From Aphrophora alni (taxonomy: Eukaryota > Arthropoda > Insecta > Hemiptera > Aphrophoridae), in the NCBI GenBank assembly GCA_963513935.1, contig OY740773.1:95961291-96025290 (forward strand): DNA of 64,000 bases, read 5' to 3'. The position numbers were made by a program, and so were the translations under genes. How positions within the stretch are numbered: the stretch's first letter is position 1; the number at the start of each line of letters is the position of its first letter. The notes beneath the pieces are model-generated. The model was not told the origin of the DNA and made no database searches. It worked only from the letters and a program-made list of their open reading frames with translations. This document shows, piece by piece, positions 24,888 to 37,529 of this stretch.

Positions 24888-26662
24888 TTAGCTCATATTT
24901 CTTAACTCCTGCTGGAGGTTGAGGTCATGTATTCGTTCAATATAGGTTATAATTAGCTCAGCCTGATCTTCTTGTGTTACCTCGGTCTGTGTTCGAGGTA
25001 TCCGGCTCAGTGCGTCTGCCGTGCTGTTTTCACTTCCCTTGCAATGCTGGATTTTGAAATTGTAATCCTGAATGGCCAATATCCATCTGGTTAAGCGAGC
25101 GTTTAATAATTTGCACGATTTCACGAATGTTAAAGCGTGGTTATCTGTGACTATAGTTAGCTCGGATCCATATATTAGGTACCGTGTCTTCTGCAAGCAG
25201 TATACGATTGCGAGTAACTCTTTCTCCGTGGTCGTAAATCTTTGTTCAGTCGGTTGTAAGGATCTGGACACAAACACAATAGCTCTCTTTATGCCGTCAT
25301 TGTCGATCTGGTATAGATGCCCTCCAATAGCGTAATTTGAAGCGTCCGTTTGCAAGTAAAATGGGCGTTTCGGGTCTGGATGATGTAATGTCTGCGTTTC
25401 GAGGAAAAGTTTTTTAATATTCTTGAAAGTGATTTCGTCATCATTAGTCCATATAAATTTAACTCTTTTGGATGTTAAGCGCAGTAGTGGTTGTATGTTG
25501 TGAGAAAACTTATTGATGAATTTATTATAATAATTGATACAGCCTAAGAATGACTTTAGTTGCTTTCTGGACTTCGGTGAAGGGAAATCGAGGATTGGCT
25601 GTACCTTACTGTCATCCATTTGTAGCCCAGTGTCGGTCATCGTATATCCCAAGAATGTTACTGAGTTTTGGCAGAATGTGGATTTTGAAAACTTTATTTT
25701 CATGTTGGCTTCGGCTAATTTCGAAAAGATGTAACTTAGATGTTGTAGATGAGTCTGAAAGTCGGGCGATATGATGCAAATATCGTCGATATAAATGAGA
25801 GTGAACGATTCTATGTTGTCATCAAAAACTTGGTCTAAAGCTCGAACCATGCAGCTTGTGACGTCGACACTCCAAACGGTGTGACTGTGTACTGGTACGT
25901 CCGTCCTCTGAACTGGAATGCGGTATATTGGCGTGACTCTGGCGACAAAGGTATCTACCAATATGACGCGGTCAAGTCAATGGTGCTTAACCACTTGCAA
26001 TTTCGTGCTTTTGATAATATCTCATTTACGCTTCTATTGCATTCGAAGTCCGGTACGATGATTTCGTTGGCCTTCCTGGCGTCGAGACATAGTCGAATCT
26101 CGCCGTTCTTCTTTATCACGGGGATGATTGGATTGATAAAGACGCTGTATGACCTCTCAATGATATTCTGTTCCAACATTCTGTTGATTTCCTGGGATAC
26201 TTCGTCTTGGTATCTTAACGGTACAGGATAGTTTTGCCCTTTGAAGATTTTGCCCTCCTTAACTTGAAAATGATGCGTGTATTCATTGCATAGCCCTGGT
26301 TGTTCCGAAAATACATGTTGATGTAACTTAATTAATGATAAAAGTTCCTGTTGTTGGTCTGGTTTCAAATTTGGATTTAACGTTATATTAGAATCTATTA
26401 TTTCTGAAGTAATGGTCGAATAGTCATAGTTTAAATTTTGATTCTGTTTATATAATATATTATTTCTGTTATGTTCATTTTGTATATTCCTGTTATTTAT
26501 CAGTTCGCGTTCCAATTCCTCCGTTTCTTCAATAACTTGGCATAATATTCCTTCTTTGGTTTCTTCCTCAAACTTTAATTGTATATGTTTATTATTTATT
26601 TCCATATTTATATCGTTGCGATTAAAGTTTATTTCCATCCCTAAATCTACTATAGCGTCCAT
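24888..26662 (-). pseudogene. Gypsy-type reverse transcriptase and RNase H, broken
   Basis: Copies element RNA to DNA. The first frame (26662-25955) shows INPIIPVIKKNGEIRLCLDA and WLSTIDLTASYW, then TAG at 25955-25957. After that stop, the same frame shows a short continuation with TPFGVSTS near 25870. The reading then shifts to the frame that ends at 24888, which has the catalytic IYIDDICI (about 25785), FLGYTMTDTG, and RNase H blocks QTDASNYAIGG, TEKELLAIVYCLQ and IVTDNHAL. The first 30 or so codons of that last frame are out-of-frame noise. It ends at TAA 24888-24890, although the same frame is open again downstream. So there are at least two stops and one frame change. Confidence 0.88.
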
Positions 26663-26931
26663 TCCTAATATTATATCCTTTATGAGACTTGGTATTATTA
26701 ATGCTTGTAATTTAAATGTTTCATTTTTTATTTTAATATCGACTAGGACAATTCTAGTTACTCTTTTTTTTTAAATCCAGTTGCTGTTTTAATTTGTAGG
26801 TTGGACACAGGTAACTCCTCGTATTTTCCTATCGTGTCTTTGTTCATTCGAAACCAGTTTTCGGATATGCAGGATACATTTGACCCAGTATCGATGAGTG
26901 ACGGTATGAAGTGTTCACCGATCTGCACCAT
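26663..26931 (-). pseudogene. Gypsy-type aspartic protease, frame broken
   Basis: A retropepsin that would cleave the Gag-Pol polyprotein. The first frame opens with ATG at 26931 and includes SLIDTGSNVSCIS, with the catalytic DTG. It stops at TAA 26758-26760 right after an A9 run (plus-strand T run 26764-26772). The second part, in the neighbouring frame, contains ILGMDAIVDLG, matching the conserved ILG-x-D block near the protease C-terminus, and continues into reverse transcriptase. The break may be a homopolymer indel or, less likely at this place, a slippage site. No gag lies upstream. Confidence 0.83.
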
Positions 26932-26935
26932 GATT

Positions 26936-27644
26936 AATATTTAAATACTTAAGAAACTTAATCTCAGGTTTCGGTTCTCGCCGGCACAGTCCAAACCTTC
27001 ACAAGTTTTTATCAAATTCATACATATATTAAATATTTGTAACAAAAAAAAAATTAAATATATATAACCACTATAACATAGAAACATAAATATCAATTAA
27101 GCCAATTTAAAGTCAAATTCATAAACATATCTCACCATATACAAAGTTCTGTTCAATAACCTGATCTCACCATATACAAAGTTCTGTTCAATAACCTGTT
27201 TTTATCCTTTACTACACCCTCCTTCTACAACTTCTACAAACCGAACAACTAATATCAATCACAAAAAAAAATACCATTCTGAAATCTTCTTCAAATTTTA
27301 TCACTATTTGAAATTAACAGATCTGTTCTGCTCTGCAATACAAATCATACTGACAATAATAATTTTAAATTTTGTTAACAAAGAATATTTTAGTTTTTGC
27401 TTTGTTGTCTTAAAATATCTTTTTCTTCTTCTTTTTTTTTTTTTTTTTTTAACTTCTTTGTACTTTTAACTTTGTATATTTAATTTATACTTAATCTAAA
27501 CAAATTTATTAATTATTATTATTACTATTATTAACTATTGACAATTTTTTTTATTTTTTATTTATTTAGTGGTTTTTTGGCTAACTCTAACCATATTTAA
27601 TTATTTTTATTTAACTATTGCATATTCCATGTGAGTTGTCTCAA
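26936..27644 (-). repeat. Gypsy-type 5' LTR
   Basis: 709 bp. It differs from the 3' LTR by about two substitutions (for example near 27469 and 27619) plus changes in A and T runs. It reads TTGAGACAACTCACATGG at its minus-strand start. Confidence 0.88.
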
Positions 27645-28634
27645 AGTATTGGATAAACTTTTAATTAAATACGAAAATTTCTAATACTTAATTTGCTAAC
27701 CATTTGATAATCCATTTTATATATGTGTAAATGAATCTTATTACGTCCTCTGTTATATTATTACGAAAATTATAATATTATTGTAAAAAATCTTTACTAA
27801 ACACATTTTAAAATTTATAAGGAACGTGCTAAAGTATAATATTTACTCTATTACCCTATTAATTATGCATCCAAGCACTCTTTATTTTTAGGTAAATTTT
27901 ATAAGAGGAAACACGATTTTTGTCTTTAAGTACTAACATCTCTTCTTTGAAACATCGTCATTTAACCGGTTCTTTAAATATAATGAGGTTAAGTAATTAA
28001 TATTATGACAATTTGTTTTTACATTTATTTTAAAATATTTATCAGCGCTATTAACTATATTCATGGAATTGTATGTATATACAACAAATCTTTCAAACAT
28101 TTTGATTTTAACTAAAACTCTCTAGAACCTTGATTTTATCTTGTATAAGAAAGAAACACTAACAGCCTATTTTGTTGTTGTGTGTTTTAATTTTTCATTG
28201 CATTTTTAGTGTTTAGTTCTGCTTTATTTCGATTTTTTAATTTTATATACATTTTGTTGTTGTTTCGATTGATACTAACTCTCACCGTATAAACCTAGTT
28301 CCTTTTCCAGATGTGTATATTTTTCTGACTCCGGCCAACGTTTATTTAACATTTAAATAAAATATAGTTTTTGTTGTAGTTAATATGTGTTAATATAAAT
28401 GTAAGTTTTGTCGTGTTGTCTTGTAAAAGAAAATAAATATTTACATTTTGAAAGTTAGCTTTAAAACCTGTTCAATAATTCATATTAAACCACGTCGAAT
28501 TTTAAAACTAAATTTTATTTATTCATTTCTACAATTTCTGCATTTCACTTAAATTAATAGTTTTAAGATTTTTTTCAACGAATACTGCCCTTATTACTAA
28601 TCGGTAACAATTACATAATTTGATAAAAATATTT
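27645..28634. other. AT-rich DNA, no gene seen
   Basis: No open frame of note, no repeat recognised. Confidence 0.5.
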
Positions 28635-29372
28635 CAATACCTACCAACTCATTCAAACCATTCGATGCTGGTGGATAATGGTGGAATCCTTGATATGGTT
28701 TCGTCATTCTTTCGTTGCTTGAAGGTTTTGGATTTATTTTAAAACATTTAGTAATTATATTGTTACAAGAGCCTTGGAATAGGTCATTTCTTTGTTTTGA
28801 TCACAGTTTCCCATTATTAATATATTGTGTAACACTATTATTTAGTTTTAGTTTCGTAGTTTTACTTTAAAAAGTGAATTATGATATCCTTGTTGAAGTT
28901 TTTAATGACCATTAGATTCGTTGAGTATCCTTTAGTTGTGTATAAAACGGTCGGAACGTTTAATAAGTTCATACATAATTATCATATCAATATCTCAACT
29001 ATCCCATTCAAACCAGGCGATGTTGGATAATGGTGAGATCCTCGACTGGGTGTTATCCTTTTTGCGTCGCTTCAAAGTTTTTGACACATTTTAAAACAGT
29101 TTATTTTTATGTCCCAAGAGCACAGTAATAGGTCATTTTGTTGTTTTGATCACATTTTTCCATTATTACTTCATTTTAATATTGTTTTATTTTAAAATTT
29201 AAATAACATTATTTTTTAATTGTAGTTCCGTAGTTATAGTTTTACTTAAAAATGTGAATTATCCACTCTCGCGTTGGACTTTTAATGGCCATTAAGTTTC
29301 TTTGAGTATGCTTTTAGTTGTGTATAACGGGCGGAACTTTTAAAAACTTCATAAATGAATATGACAAAAGTT
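28635..29372 (+). repeat. Diverged tandem duplication, unit about 355 bp
   Basis: 28635-28987 and 28988-29372 share an ordered series of blocks, including CATTCAAACCA, TGTTGGATAATGGTG-like, TTTTAAAACA, AATAGGTCATTT, TGTTTTGATCACA and CTTTTAGTTGTGTATAA-like. No coding frame is conserved between the two units. Confidence 0.78.
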
Positions 29373-31305
29373 TCAATCCTAGATGGTAATAATTTAGCGA
29401 CCATTTTCAGGAGGCGTGAGTTTATTAAGTTTTGAAATTATTCGTTCTTTATTATAAATATGAGCCATTAAACTCATTTTATAAATAATTTATACACTTG
29501 GGTTTATTAACGTTCATTGCTTAGTACAATTAAATTAATATTAAGATTAAGGTACTGAGATTAATTGGAAATAAAATTAAGATTTCTTATGCTTATACCA
29601 AAAACATTATATTTTTTTTAGTATATATTTTATTGACTCAACAACGAATCTGGCCAAAAATATGAAACAAGTATAAATAGACAGGGTTTAGAGGATATAG
29701 TACTTAAAAATTCAAAATCTAATTATGAATTAGTCGTTTCTTTTTAAAAAAATAAGAAAAAGACCAATATTTTATATTTAAACATTACGTCGTACAACTA
29801 TGTGAAACGATTATATACAAATTGTAAGACTATTAAGTATCATATAATATTATTAATATGTTATAACAAAATATGGATCTATTTAATTTTAAAAAAAGTG
29901 AAATGGAATATTTTGTTTTGCTAAATTTTTACCTTTTCGTAAAACTTTAGAATTATTTCATTTTCGACCACTTTTTGTGAGCGTAATTTTAAAATAAAAT
30001 AATCACACCTCAATTTAGTTAGACGGAGATCTTATGTGGTCTCAAGGTTTAATAATTATTATGGTGTAAGAAATCGAAGTCTATGCGTACTAAGAGGTTT
30101 TATTTAAAAGTTTTAGTAAATCGCCACCATACTTGATAAGTTAAAACATATTTTACATTTATTAACTGTTTGTAAGTAGAGTATTAAAATGTTGGTTAGA
30201 TGTTTGTTCTTAATACTTTTACATGAGTACACATCTGATGATGACGAAAATGGTCGCAAAACCGGTTATCTGTGACTAACAATAAGAAATGTTAGACGGA
30301 AAATATAGGGTTAGGTTTAATTATAAGATATTTAATATCTTACCAGATGATATATACGTTGTGTTATAGTTACGTCCTATAAGTGTTTAAAACATAAAAT
30401 ACAAGAATTAATCTGTTTGAAAAACACAAGATTTTATCATATCGTGTGTGCTGGTGTGTATCTGTAAAGTCCGTTGCTTTTGCATCTGTTTGGTTTATTG
30501 TTCTTTTGTGTTTTTTATAATTATTTTTATTTGTTTTCGTTGATTTAGAATTATAATTGTTTGAATTATGTTTCCTTGTATTTATTTATTATGTCTGATG
30601 ATAGTAGTCGATAAATATAGAATTATATTGTAGTGTGTAGTTTAGATTAGGTTTGGTTTAATATTGTAATAATATTAAGAATGTTAACATTTGTTTAATT
30701 GATTAAATGTACGGTTATTTAAATATATGATATTAATACTAATAAATAACTAATGACAGAACTCTCCATCTTCCATTTCTGCTGTCATAGAATTAATTTC
30801 TGTTGTTTATATAAATTATATTCGTAAACTTTGTTCGAATTAATGAGCTACAAATGAGGCCATTAGTGTAATTATTCGTTTAATTATCGTGCATATTTTT
30901 TTTTCTAAATAAAATTGGTTGGCTTAAATAAATATTTACAAAAGGTAATTAACATGTAAGTCCAGATAGTGTCTACTGTTAAAAAAAATCGGATAAATTG
31001 TTTACTAAATTACTTTGACATAATAATCTATGTGGAACACAATTTTTCACAGAAAAATTACAAATTGAAAACTACGAAAAGCACGAACGTGTAGGTATAC
31101 ATACAGATGGTAATTCGTTGTTAGGTCTACTATATCTGAACATAGTAAACGAAATGAAATTTAAAACAATCATCACAAGGTATGTGATCATTGTTTTAAA
31201 TTCCATTTTAACCTGGTAGGTACTCCTAAATGATAAACACTAAATTCTAAGGATGTTTACCTTTTAATACTTATAAGACAAATAATGCGCATATGTGATA
31301 CGATT
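29373..31305. other. AT-rich DNA, no gene; one possible ribozyme-like motif
   Basis: No gene. A CTGATGA box followed by TGAC-GAAAAT-GGTC and GCAAAAC occurs at about 30235-30267. A short inverted repeat lies at about 31155-31203. Confidence 0.45.
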
Positions 31306-31309
31306 CGCG

Positions 31310-31910
31310 AATGTCTTGATATTAGATCGTCATTTTTCAAGTAACAGATTCCCATTGCGTATATAACCTACCTATACGCGCATTTCGTAATTTTCAATTT
31401 GTAATTTTTAATGTAAAAGTTTTCCGCGATAAAATAGTATATTATAATTTCAAAATAAGGTATGTTGTAAAGGAATTACATCAAACTGTTTAAAATAGAC
31501 AGTGTTTGCACTTACTTAATTATTACCATACAAAATCCTATAATATGTATCTATAAAACCAACAGTTTCTACGTATATTACGCTAGCAGAATGTCTTTGT
31601 CTTTATCTGACATCTGCCACTTATGTCTGCCGATGTTCGAAGCTCTTCTAAACTGACAGTTCTAGAGTAATTTAATTATTGTCATTTGCACTTCAGATTA
31701 AAGTGTAGGATATATAATTAAGTATAAAACAAACTTAAATCCTCAGAAATTTCTTTACTTAGATGTATAGTCGATTTTTATTACTCGTTTCTTGACATCA
31801 GATACGGGTTTTTATTTAAGGTTTATTTTGCATAATTTTACTACAAAATAAAGTTTGAATTATGATGTTCTACTCTAATAAATAAAGCAATACAATTAGT
31901 GATATTATCT
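31310..31910 (+). repeat. Dispersed repeat, family 2, copy 1
   Basis: Matches 33075-33700 in direct orientation: CGTCATTTTTCAAGT, AAAACCAACAGTT, TTTATCTGACATCTGCCA, CTCTTCTAAACTGAC, CACTTCAGATTAA and TTTACTACAAAATAAAGTTT. The part from about 31595 is also recognisable at 37550 and 60165. Confidence 0.75.
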
Positions 31911-31985
31911 TATTATCAAAACTTATTGTGTATCACTGAATTTTATTTATGCGAATAAATAGGTACACAGATATATATAATTTCA

Positions 31986-31986
<1 letters not shown>

Positions 31987-32040
<54 letters not shown>
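31987..32040 (+). repeat. (TA)n microsatellite
   Basis: About 54 bases of TA repeats followed by a short CT-rich stretch. Confidence 0.96.
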
Positions 32041-32048
<8 letters not shown>

Positions 32049-32378
32049 CTCTCTCTTAAAAAAAGGTAGTAATTTAATCTGTGCCTCTTATATATTGGTA
32101 TAAAGTAATGCAATTAAAGAAGCAAGTGGTATTCCAATTAAAGTTGTTTTTACTTTACTTAGGTTCGTATATGTTAACAACTATTGCTTGTAATTTGTCA
32201 GCTAAATAAATACAATTTATTTGTAAATTATTATTTTGTAATTTCATCATAGGAAGTATATATATATTTTCATGGAAATACTCTATATGCTAGTTTACCT
32301 CTTTTAAAATTATATGACATTCAAAAGAATCACGCCAAATACATTACTGTAAAAAAGTTTTCAGAATTTGCAAAAAAC

Positions 32379-33700
32379 TAATTAACTTGTCTAGAAGGTG
32401 TGAGATTCAATTTTATTAAAACTAAACTACTGTAACAAATGATGTCTTTAACGCCAGCTCTGAATTTAATATAGTTGAACGCAGTATTTCCTTTTTAGAA
32501 ACACATTTTGTCGACACATAAACCCCTGCCTTGAGTTTAGTGGACTTAAGGGAGTTAACGGCTTAATAAAAGTAATCCCACGTTTGTAAGAAGTTTAATA
32601 CATTTTAAGTGTTTTATTTTTTAACTTAATTATTTCTGTTATTATGTGCGAAAAATATTTACTATTTTTTATAAATATTTTATATATTTTTATTTTTTGA
32701 ATACACTTTTCTTTTTTATTTATTCAGAAAACATAGCATCACTAACTTTTCTTTTTGAAATATCATTGCTGGCCAACATAAGCAAGTATTTACAAATTCC
32801 AAACTCAATTTTATATATTTGTTTTATATTTTAAAGGAATATTGAGTGACTATTTGCATTCCAATCATCAAATATCTCTGCACCAAAACGTGAGCAGACT
32901 GCTTGATTTTATAAAGTTCATTGTACGCTCTCAATCATGTTGTAGTCTATATTTACTTACACACTTTATTTGAAATAATATATGCTCCCATTGACTTGAC
33001 TTTGTTACAAGAGATGCTGATAATGATCACTGCTCATTAATATTGTAAATAATTAAATTTACAAATTGTGTTTCTTGATATTAAGTCGTCATTTTTCAAG
33101 TTACGGATTTCTATTATTAAGTGTACATTACCTACATATTCTTGCATTTCGTAGTTTTTGAGTGTAAAAGTGTATTCCGCATTAAAATATTATATTATTT
33201 CAAAAAGAATTACCACAAACTGTTTAAAGTAGACACTGTGTGAACCTACTCGATTATTCCCTTACAAAATATTTATCTATAAAACCAACAGTTACTATGT
33301 ATATTTCGCTAACAGAATATTTCTGTCTTTATCTGACATCTGCCATTTATTTCTGCCGATGTTCCAAGCTCTTCTAAACTGACGGTTCTGCAATAATAAA
33401 TTATTGTCTTTTACACTTCAGATTAACGTTTAGGAAATAATATTAAAGCGTCTAGGTAATTAGGTATAAATCAATCTTGAATCCACAGACATTTTTCTAC
33501 TTAGTTAAATAGTAAATATGTTCCCTCTTCCTAGCACTTTGTTCTTGAGCTCATATTTGGGTTTTTATTTAAAGTTTATTTGCATAATTTTACTACAAAA
33601 TAAAGTTTGATTTATGATCTTCCACTGTAATAAATAACAATATAATTAGTGTTTTATGTATTGTCAAAACTCATTATGTATTGCAGAATTTTATTTATTG
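32379..33700 (+). repeat. Dispersed repeats, family 1 copy 2 joined to family 2 copy 2
   Basis: 32379-33070 corresponds to 8753-9440, and 33075-33700 corresponds to 31310-31910. The two modules are directly adjacent here but separate elsewhere. No frame is conserved between copies, so the repeats look non-coding. Confidence 0.72.
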
Positions 33701-33744
33701 TCACGTTATTCAGCATGTCATAAGAAACAAAAAATGTAATATAA

Positions 33745-34110
33745 CATGTGTCCTATCTCATTCCGTTTTCGGTCTATCTGTCTGTATGTGTTTTTTCTTT
33801 AAACCTTAATATCTTTGAAACTATTTGAGGGAAAATCATGATACTTGGTATGATTGTTACTGTAGGTAGTTTATAAATGCCAAAAAAATTTCGTTTTCAT
33901 ACAACTTTCCGTTTCAAGATGGCGGCAGTTCAAAATATTCAAAGTTAAATAATTAATAAACTACAAATTTTATCAAAAAATGTTATGACACAACTAAGTT
34001 AGACAATTTTAAGACAAATAAAATTATGTATAATTTATTCTTATTGACTGAAGTATAACTAAGAAAATTACATTTTGGTTAACATGGGTTACCATGGTTA
34101 TTAAAACGTC
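33745..34110. repeat. Possible remnant of an unidentified repeat
   Basis: Contains GTCTGTATGTG, AATATCTTTGAAACTATTTG, CATGATACTTGGTATGA and TTTCAAGATGGCGGC, a style of sequence I associate with arthropod interspersed repeats. There is no second copy in the window, so this rests on impression. Confidence 0.25.
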
Positions 34111-35444
34111 CAATATTTTTTTGAAATATTGACAAATTAATTAATTAATTTCCCATCCTTCAAAACAAAAATATTCAACGAAACATTGAAAACACAACAC
34201 AGGATTCAAGCTTGTAAAATTGTGTTTTATTGTGAACCTGCCTCAAAGGTGTCTTGAATGGGGAAATTAAAGATTCTGCGCACACGTGATTTGTCATGAT
34301 ACATACATTGAATAATAAGACTATGAACAGGAAATAGAATGTCTTAATAAATTTAATTCTTATTTGTTTTAATGTATTTAAAAAAATACTTTAAAAAAAT
34401 GTTAAAATTTACGAGTAATTTACGGTAGTACATACCCATTTCCATCCGCTGGTAGGTAGCTACGAAGGATGTTAGTAGCTGCAATAACACGTAAAATCCA
34501 TACGATGTAAAAAGTTCTTAAGATGTTCACGGTAATGATACATTTTTATTACATTTACAGACATGCACACGGAGAGACCTACGTTTACTATTATACAATT
34601 AACTAACGTAAGATCAAAAGTACACAAAACAAATTTTTTTTTTACATATAGTGTATATTTTCCAAATATTACTGTATAAATACATTTCTTTCTTTCTGAA
34701 TTTATTAATACTCAGATAATATGTATTATTAAATAAAGTGTATAACATTTACTTAGGTAATTCTAACTATTTTCTACAACGATTGCTCTTATTATATTAT
34801 AAATTGAAATGTGTGTTATGTCAAATATCTAATAATTATTTATTTCTAATTAGAACATTTAATACAACTTATATAATATAAGTATACCATTTAATATATT
34901 GTCCTAATAAATAATTAACAATCCAATGAATTTAGTTGTCATACAACTTAGTTAATTTATAGGAACATAATAAAATCTTAAAACAACATATATCAAATGC
35001 CAATAAATAATTTTGTTAAATTTTGTTTAATATAAATAGTCTATTAGCATATATATTGACGTAATAATCTCTACCTGTTAAGATTTGTACAAATATATGT
35101 TTTTTTTAAATTAATGATTTACATAAAGCTCACCTAATTGTTCCGTTAAAAATGTTGTGCAGGCTTGCAGAAAGTTATAGCACAGGAAGTTTTAAAGATG
35201 CATACTGCAGGATCCTTACTCTACTTAAATATTTTGACATAAGATAATTATCGTAGTTCAAATAAATCAACAGTGATAGTAGAGGGTCTATTTAGATAAA
35301 ACTGAAAAGAAGCTGGTTGAATTCGCACACAACTCAGATGTTTACATATGTTTATCAGACTAAAGATAGTGATTGGGCTTGTTTGTCGATGTGACAAAAT
35401 AAACCGTAGAGTACAACATTTGAAAAACAACTTCGGTTACTGTA
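34111..35444. other. AT-rich DNA, no gene seen
   Basis: Nothing supported. A 60-codon minus-strand frame near 35248-35430 has no recognisable content. Confidence 0.45.
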
Positions 35445-35760
35445 ACTTCATTATAGGCCAACATAAATAACTGGACAAAGTTTATATAATATTAATCTAA
35501 TTTTACTTCCAACATTCCAAACGTTATTTCAGTTATTTATCTGAAGGAAATAATGAGCTATGCTTGGCATTCAGGTCTTCAAATATCTCTGGACCAAGAC
35601 GTGATCAGACTGATGGATTTAACTGAAGTTTATTGTGTGCTCGCAATCGGGTTCCCTCTTTACTTCAATTTTTCGATTGATATAACCTTCCACTGACTTG
35701 ACTCTATTTGAAAATATGTTGTCATTGACTATTGACATTGACTCAACAAAATTGTCTATT
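35445..35760 (+). repeat. Dispersed repeat, family 1, partial copy 3
   Basis: Matches the second half of 8753-9440: TTCCAACATTCCAAACG, GGCATTCAGGTCTTCAAATA, TCTCTGGACCAA and CATTGACTTGA-like blocks. The first half of the family is missing. Confidence 0.7.
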
Positions 35761-36273
35761 GTTAAATATACAAAACAGAAGTATCTCCTTGAGTTTGTGA
35801 TACAAATATATAATGTAACCAAAGTTATTTGAACTTGTCAGTTTAAATGAACCCACACAATAAGCAGACAATAAAGCAGTCAAGCCTTATTAACAACGAT
35901 TTATCCTAAAGAGTTTGAGGTCATTTGAAAACTTTTTTAAAAGAAAAATATGCAAAACACAAAATTAATAAAATTAAATGAAAATAATTGTAAAATAATT
36001 ATAATTTTTTTAATTTGTAAAATTAACTAATAACTACAATTACAGGAAGAATATTTAAAAACAAAATAAGAGCCAAAGTATTATTTTGTGTTATTTTGCA
36101 AAATAGGTTGATGAAAAACCCGATAACATGGTTAAATCGAAGTTAATGGATATAAATTAAATAATTTAAATATTCTCCCACTTCAGAAGTTTACCTGTTA
36201 TTTAAATAGGAAATAATCTAACATTTAGTTCAATAACACACAGACACTGATAAGACTCGGTATAAATTTACAA

Positions 36274-36631
36274 CAACATTAAAGCTATACAGTGTTAATT
36301 CTTGTATTTGTTTTTAATGCTATTCTCCTTTACCCAAGAACACAGTGCAAAAAAAGGGAGTACTTGCCAAAATTACTGTAAAGTAAAATATTACAAAATA
36401 AGGAAAATGGTAAATTTTTATTGTCAGATTCGTTAAATGTGTTTTGTAATACATATATTTGAAAAGGTTATATTTGTAAAACCCGCTTAACAAATCTGAC
36501 AAGGCAAATTTACCATTTTCCTTATTTTGTATAATTTTTCTTAACAATAATACTGGCAAGTTTTGTTCTTGGATCAAGGAGGGTAGTAATAAAAACAAAT
36601 ACAAGAATTAAACTGTATAGTTTTAATGTTG
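36274..36631. mobile_element. Foldback/MITE-like element
   Basis: 358 bp with long imperfect inverted arms. The outer ends read CAACATTAAAGCTATACAGT and, inverted, ACTGTATAGTTTTAATGTTG. Arms continue through TTCTTGTATTTGTTTTTA and ACAAAATAAGGAAAATGGTA with indels to a loop near 36450. The 94-codon minus-strand frame across it has no recognisable product. No transposase. No clear target duplication. Confidence 0.75.
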
Positions 36632-36964
36632 ACGTATATTTATAGTAGTTTACCTTTTAGATATGTTTGCACTTTGTGGGCAAGATGGTTAACAAGGTTG
36701 TAATTCAATAATCCATGAGAAAAGTTTTCTTTTATTAAACACTGTTTGTAGATAAATAAAATCATGTTTTTAACGTTCAGTCTAAACGCAGAATACAATT
36801 CTGAAAACGTGCTACGAAAATATGAGTTTCTTACACATAACTGAGGGTATGCACAATATTTCTTGTTAAATTATGTTTTTCGCTTCAACAATGGGTCTGT
36901 CAATATATTTTTAACGTGTATAAAAATCAATTTTATATATAACATATATACACTTGTTAAAATC

Positions 36965-36969
<5 letters not shown>

Positions 36970-37019
<50 letters not shown>
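36970..37019 (+). repeat. (TA)n microsatellite
   Basis: An uninterrupted TA run of about 50 bases. Confidence 0.96.
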
Positions 37020-37021
<2 letters not shown>

Positions 37022-37529
37022 TAACATATATTGAATGATATAAGTGTTTTACTCCACCACCTTGAATCATTTAACGTATATTTTTTTAAGGTATATATAT
37101 ATTTCACCGTCAACAACAGCTTCTTCAGTCTATTATTTACAAATACACATTGATCACAATGACGCGCACACCATCTATTAATCACAACAGATGTGATAAA
37201 TCTGTATTTCGTGAACAATAGCTTTAAGGAGCTGTCACCGGCAACGAATTATGTGTAAATAATTTAAAGCGTCAAGACGGGGAAAAAACATTTATATTCT
37301 ATATAATAGGAGGCGTTGTGAGGTTACAAATACATTTATAAATTATTGTTCCTTTTACAAAAAAAAGAAGAAATTGTAAACAAGTTTTTAGATATTTTAA
37401 TTTGATTTATAACAAAAACTATTCAAATCGTAGTAAAATTAAAATTCAATCAAAAAGAAAATATGTAATCACTTTACAACATATGTTGGTCCAATATTAT
37501 TTGGTCATATGAACACAACAGTATACTTG

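Larger units (their letters stand above)
22825..27644 (-). mobile_element. Ty3/gypsy-type LTR retrotransposon, gag-less and broken
   Basis: Two direct repeats of 700 and 709 bp enclose a minus-strand pol in the order protease, reverse transcriptase, RNase H, integrase, which is the Ty3/gypsy order. The 5' LTR is 27644-26936 and the 3' LTR 23524-22825. Protease starts almost at the LTR edge, so gag and a normal primer-binding site are absent. There is no env-like frame after integrase. Pol carries two frame breaks and three stop codons. I could not define a clean TG...CA end on the inner side of the LTR or a target duplication. Confidence 0.88.

Noticed and set aside
25072..26231. Several plus-strand frames of 66-116 codons
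   Set aside because: They are antisense shadows of the gypsy-type pol, whose minus-strand frames carry clear enzyme motifs.
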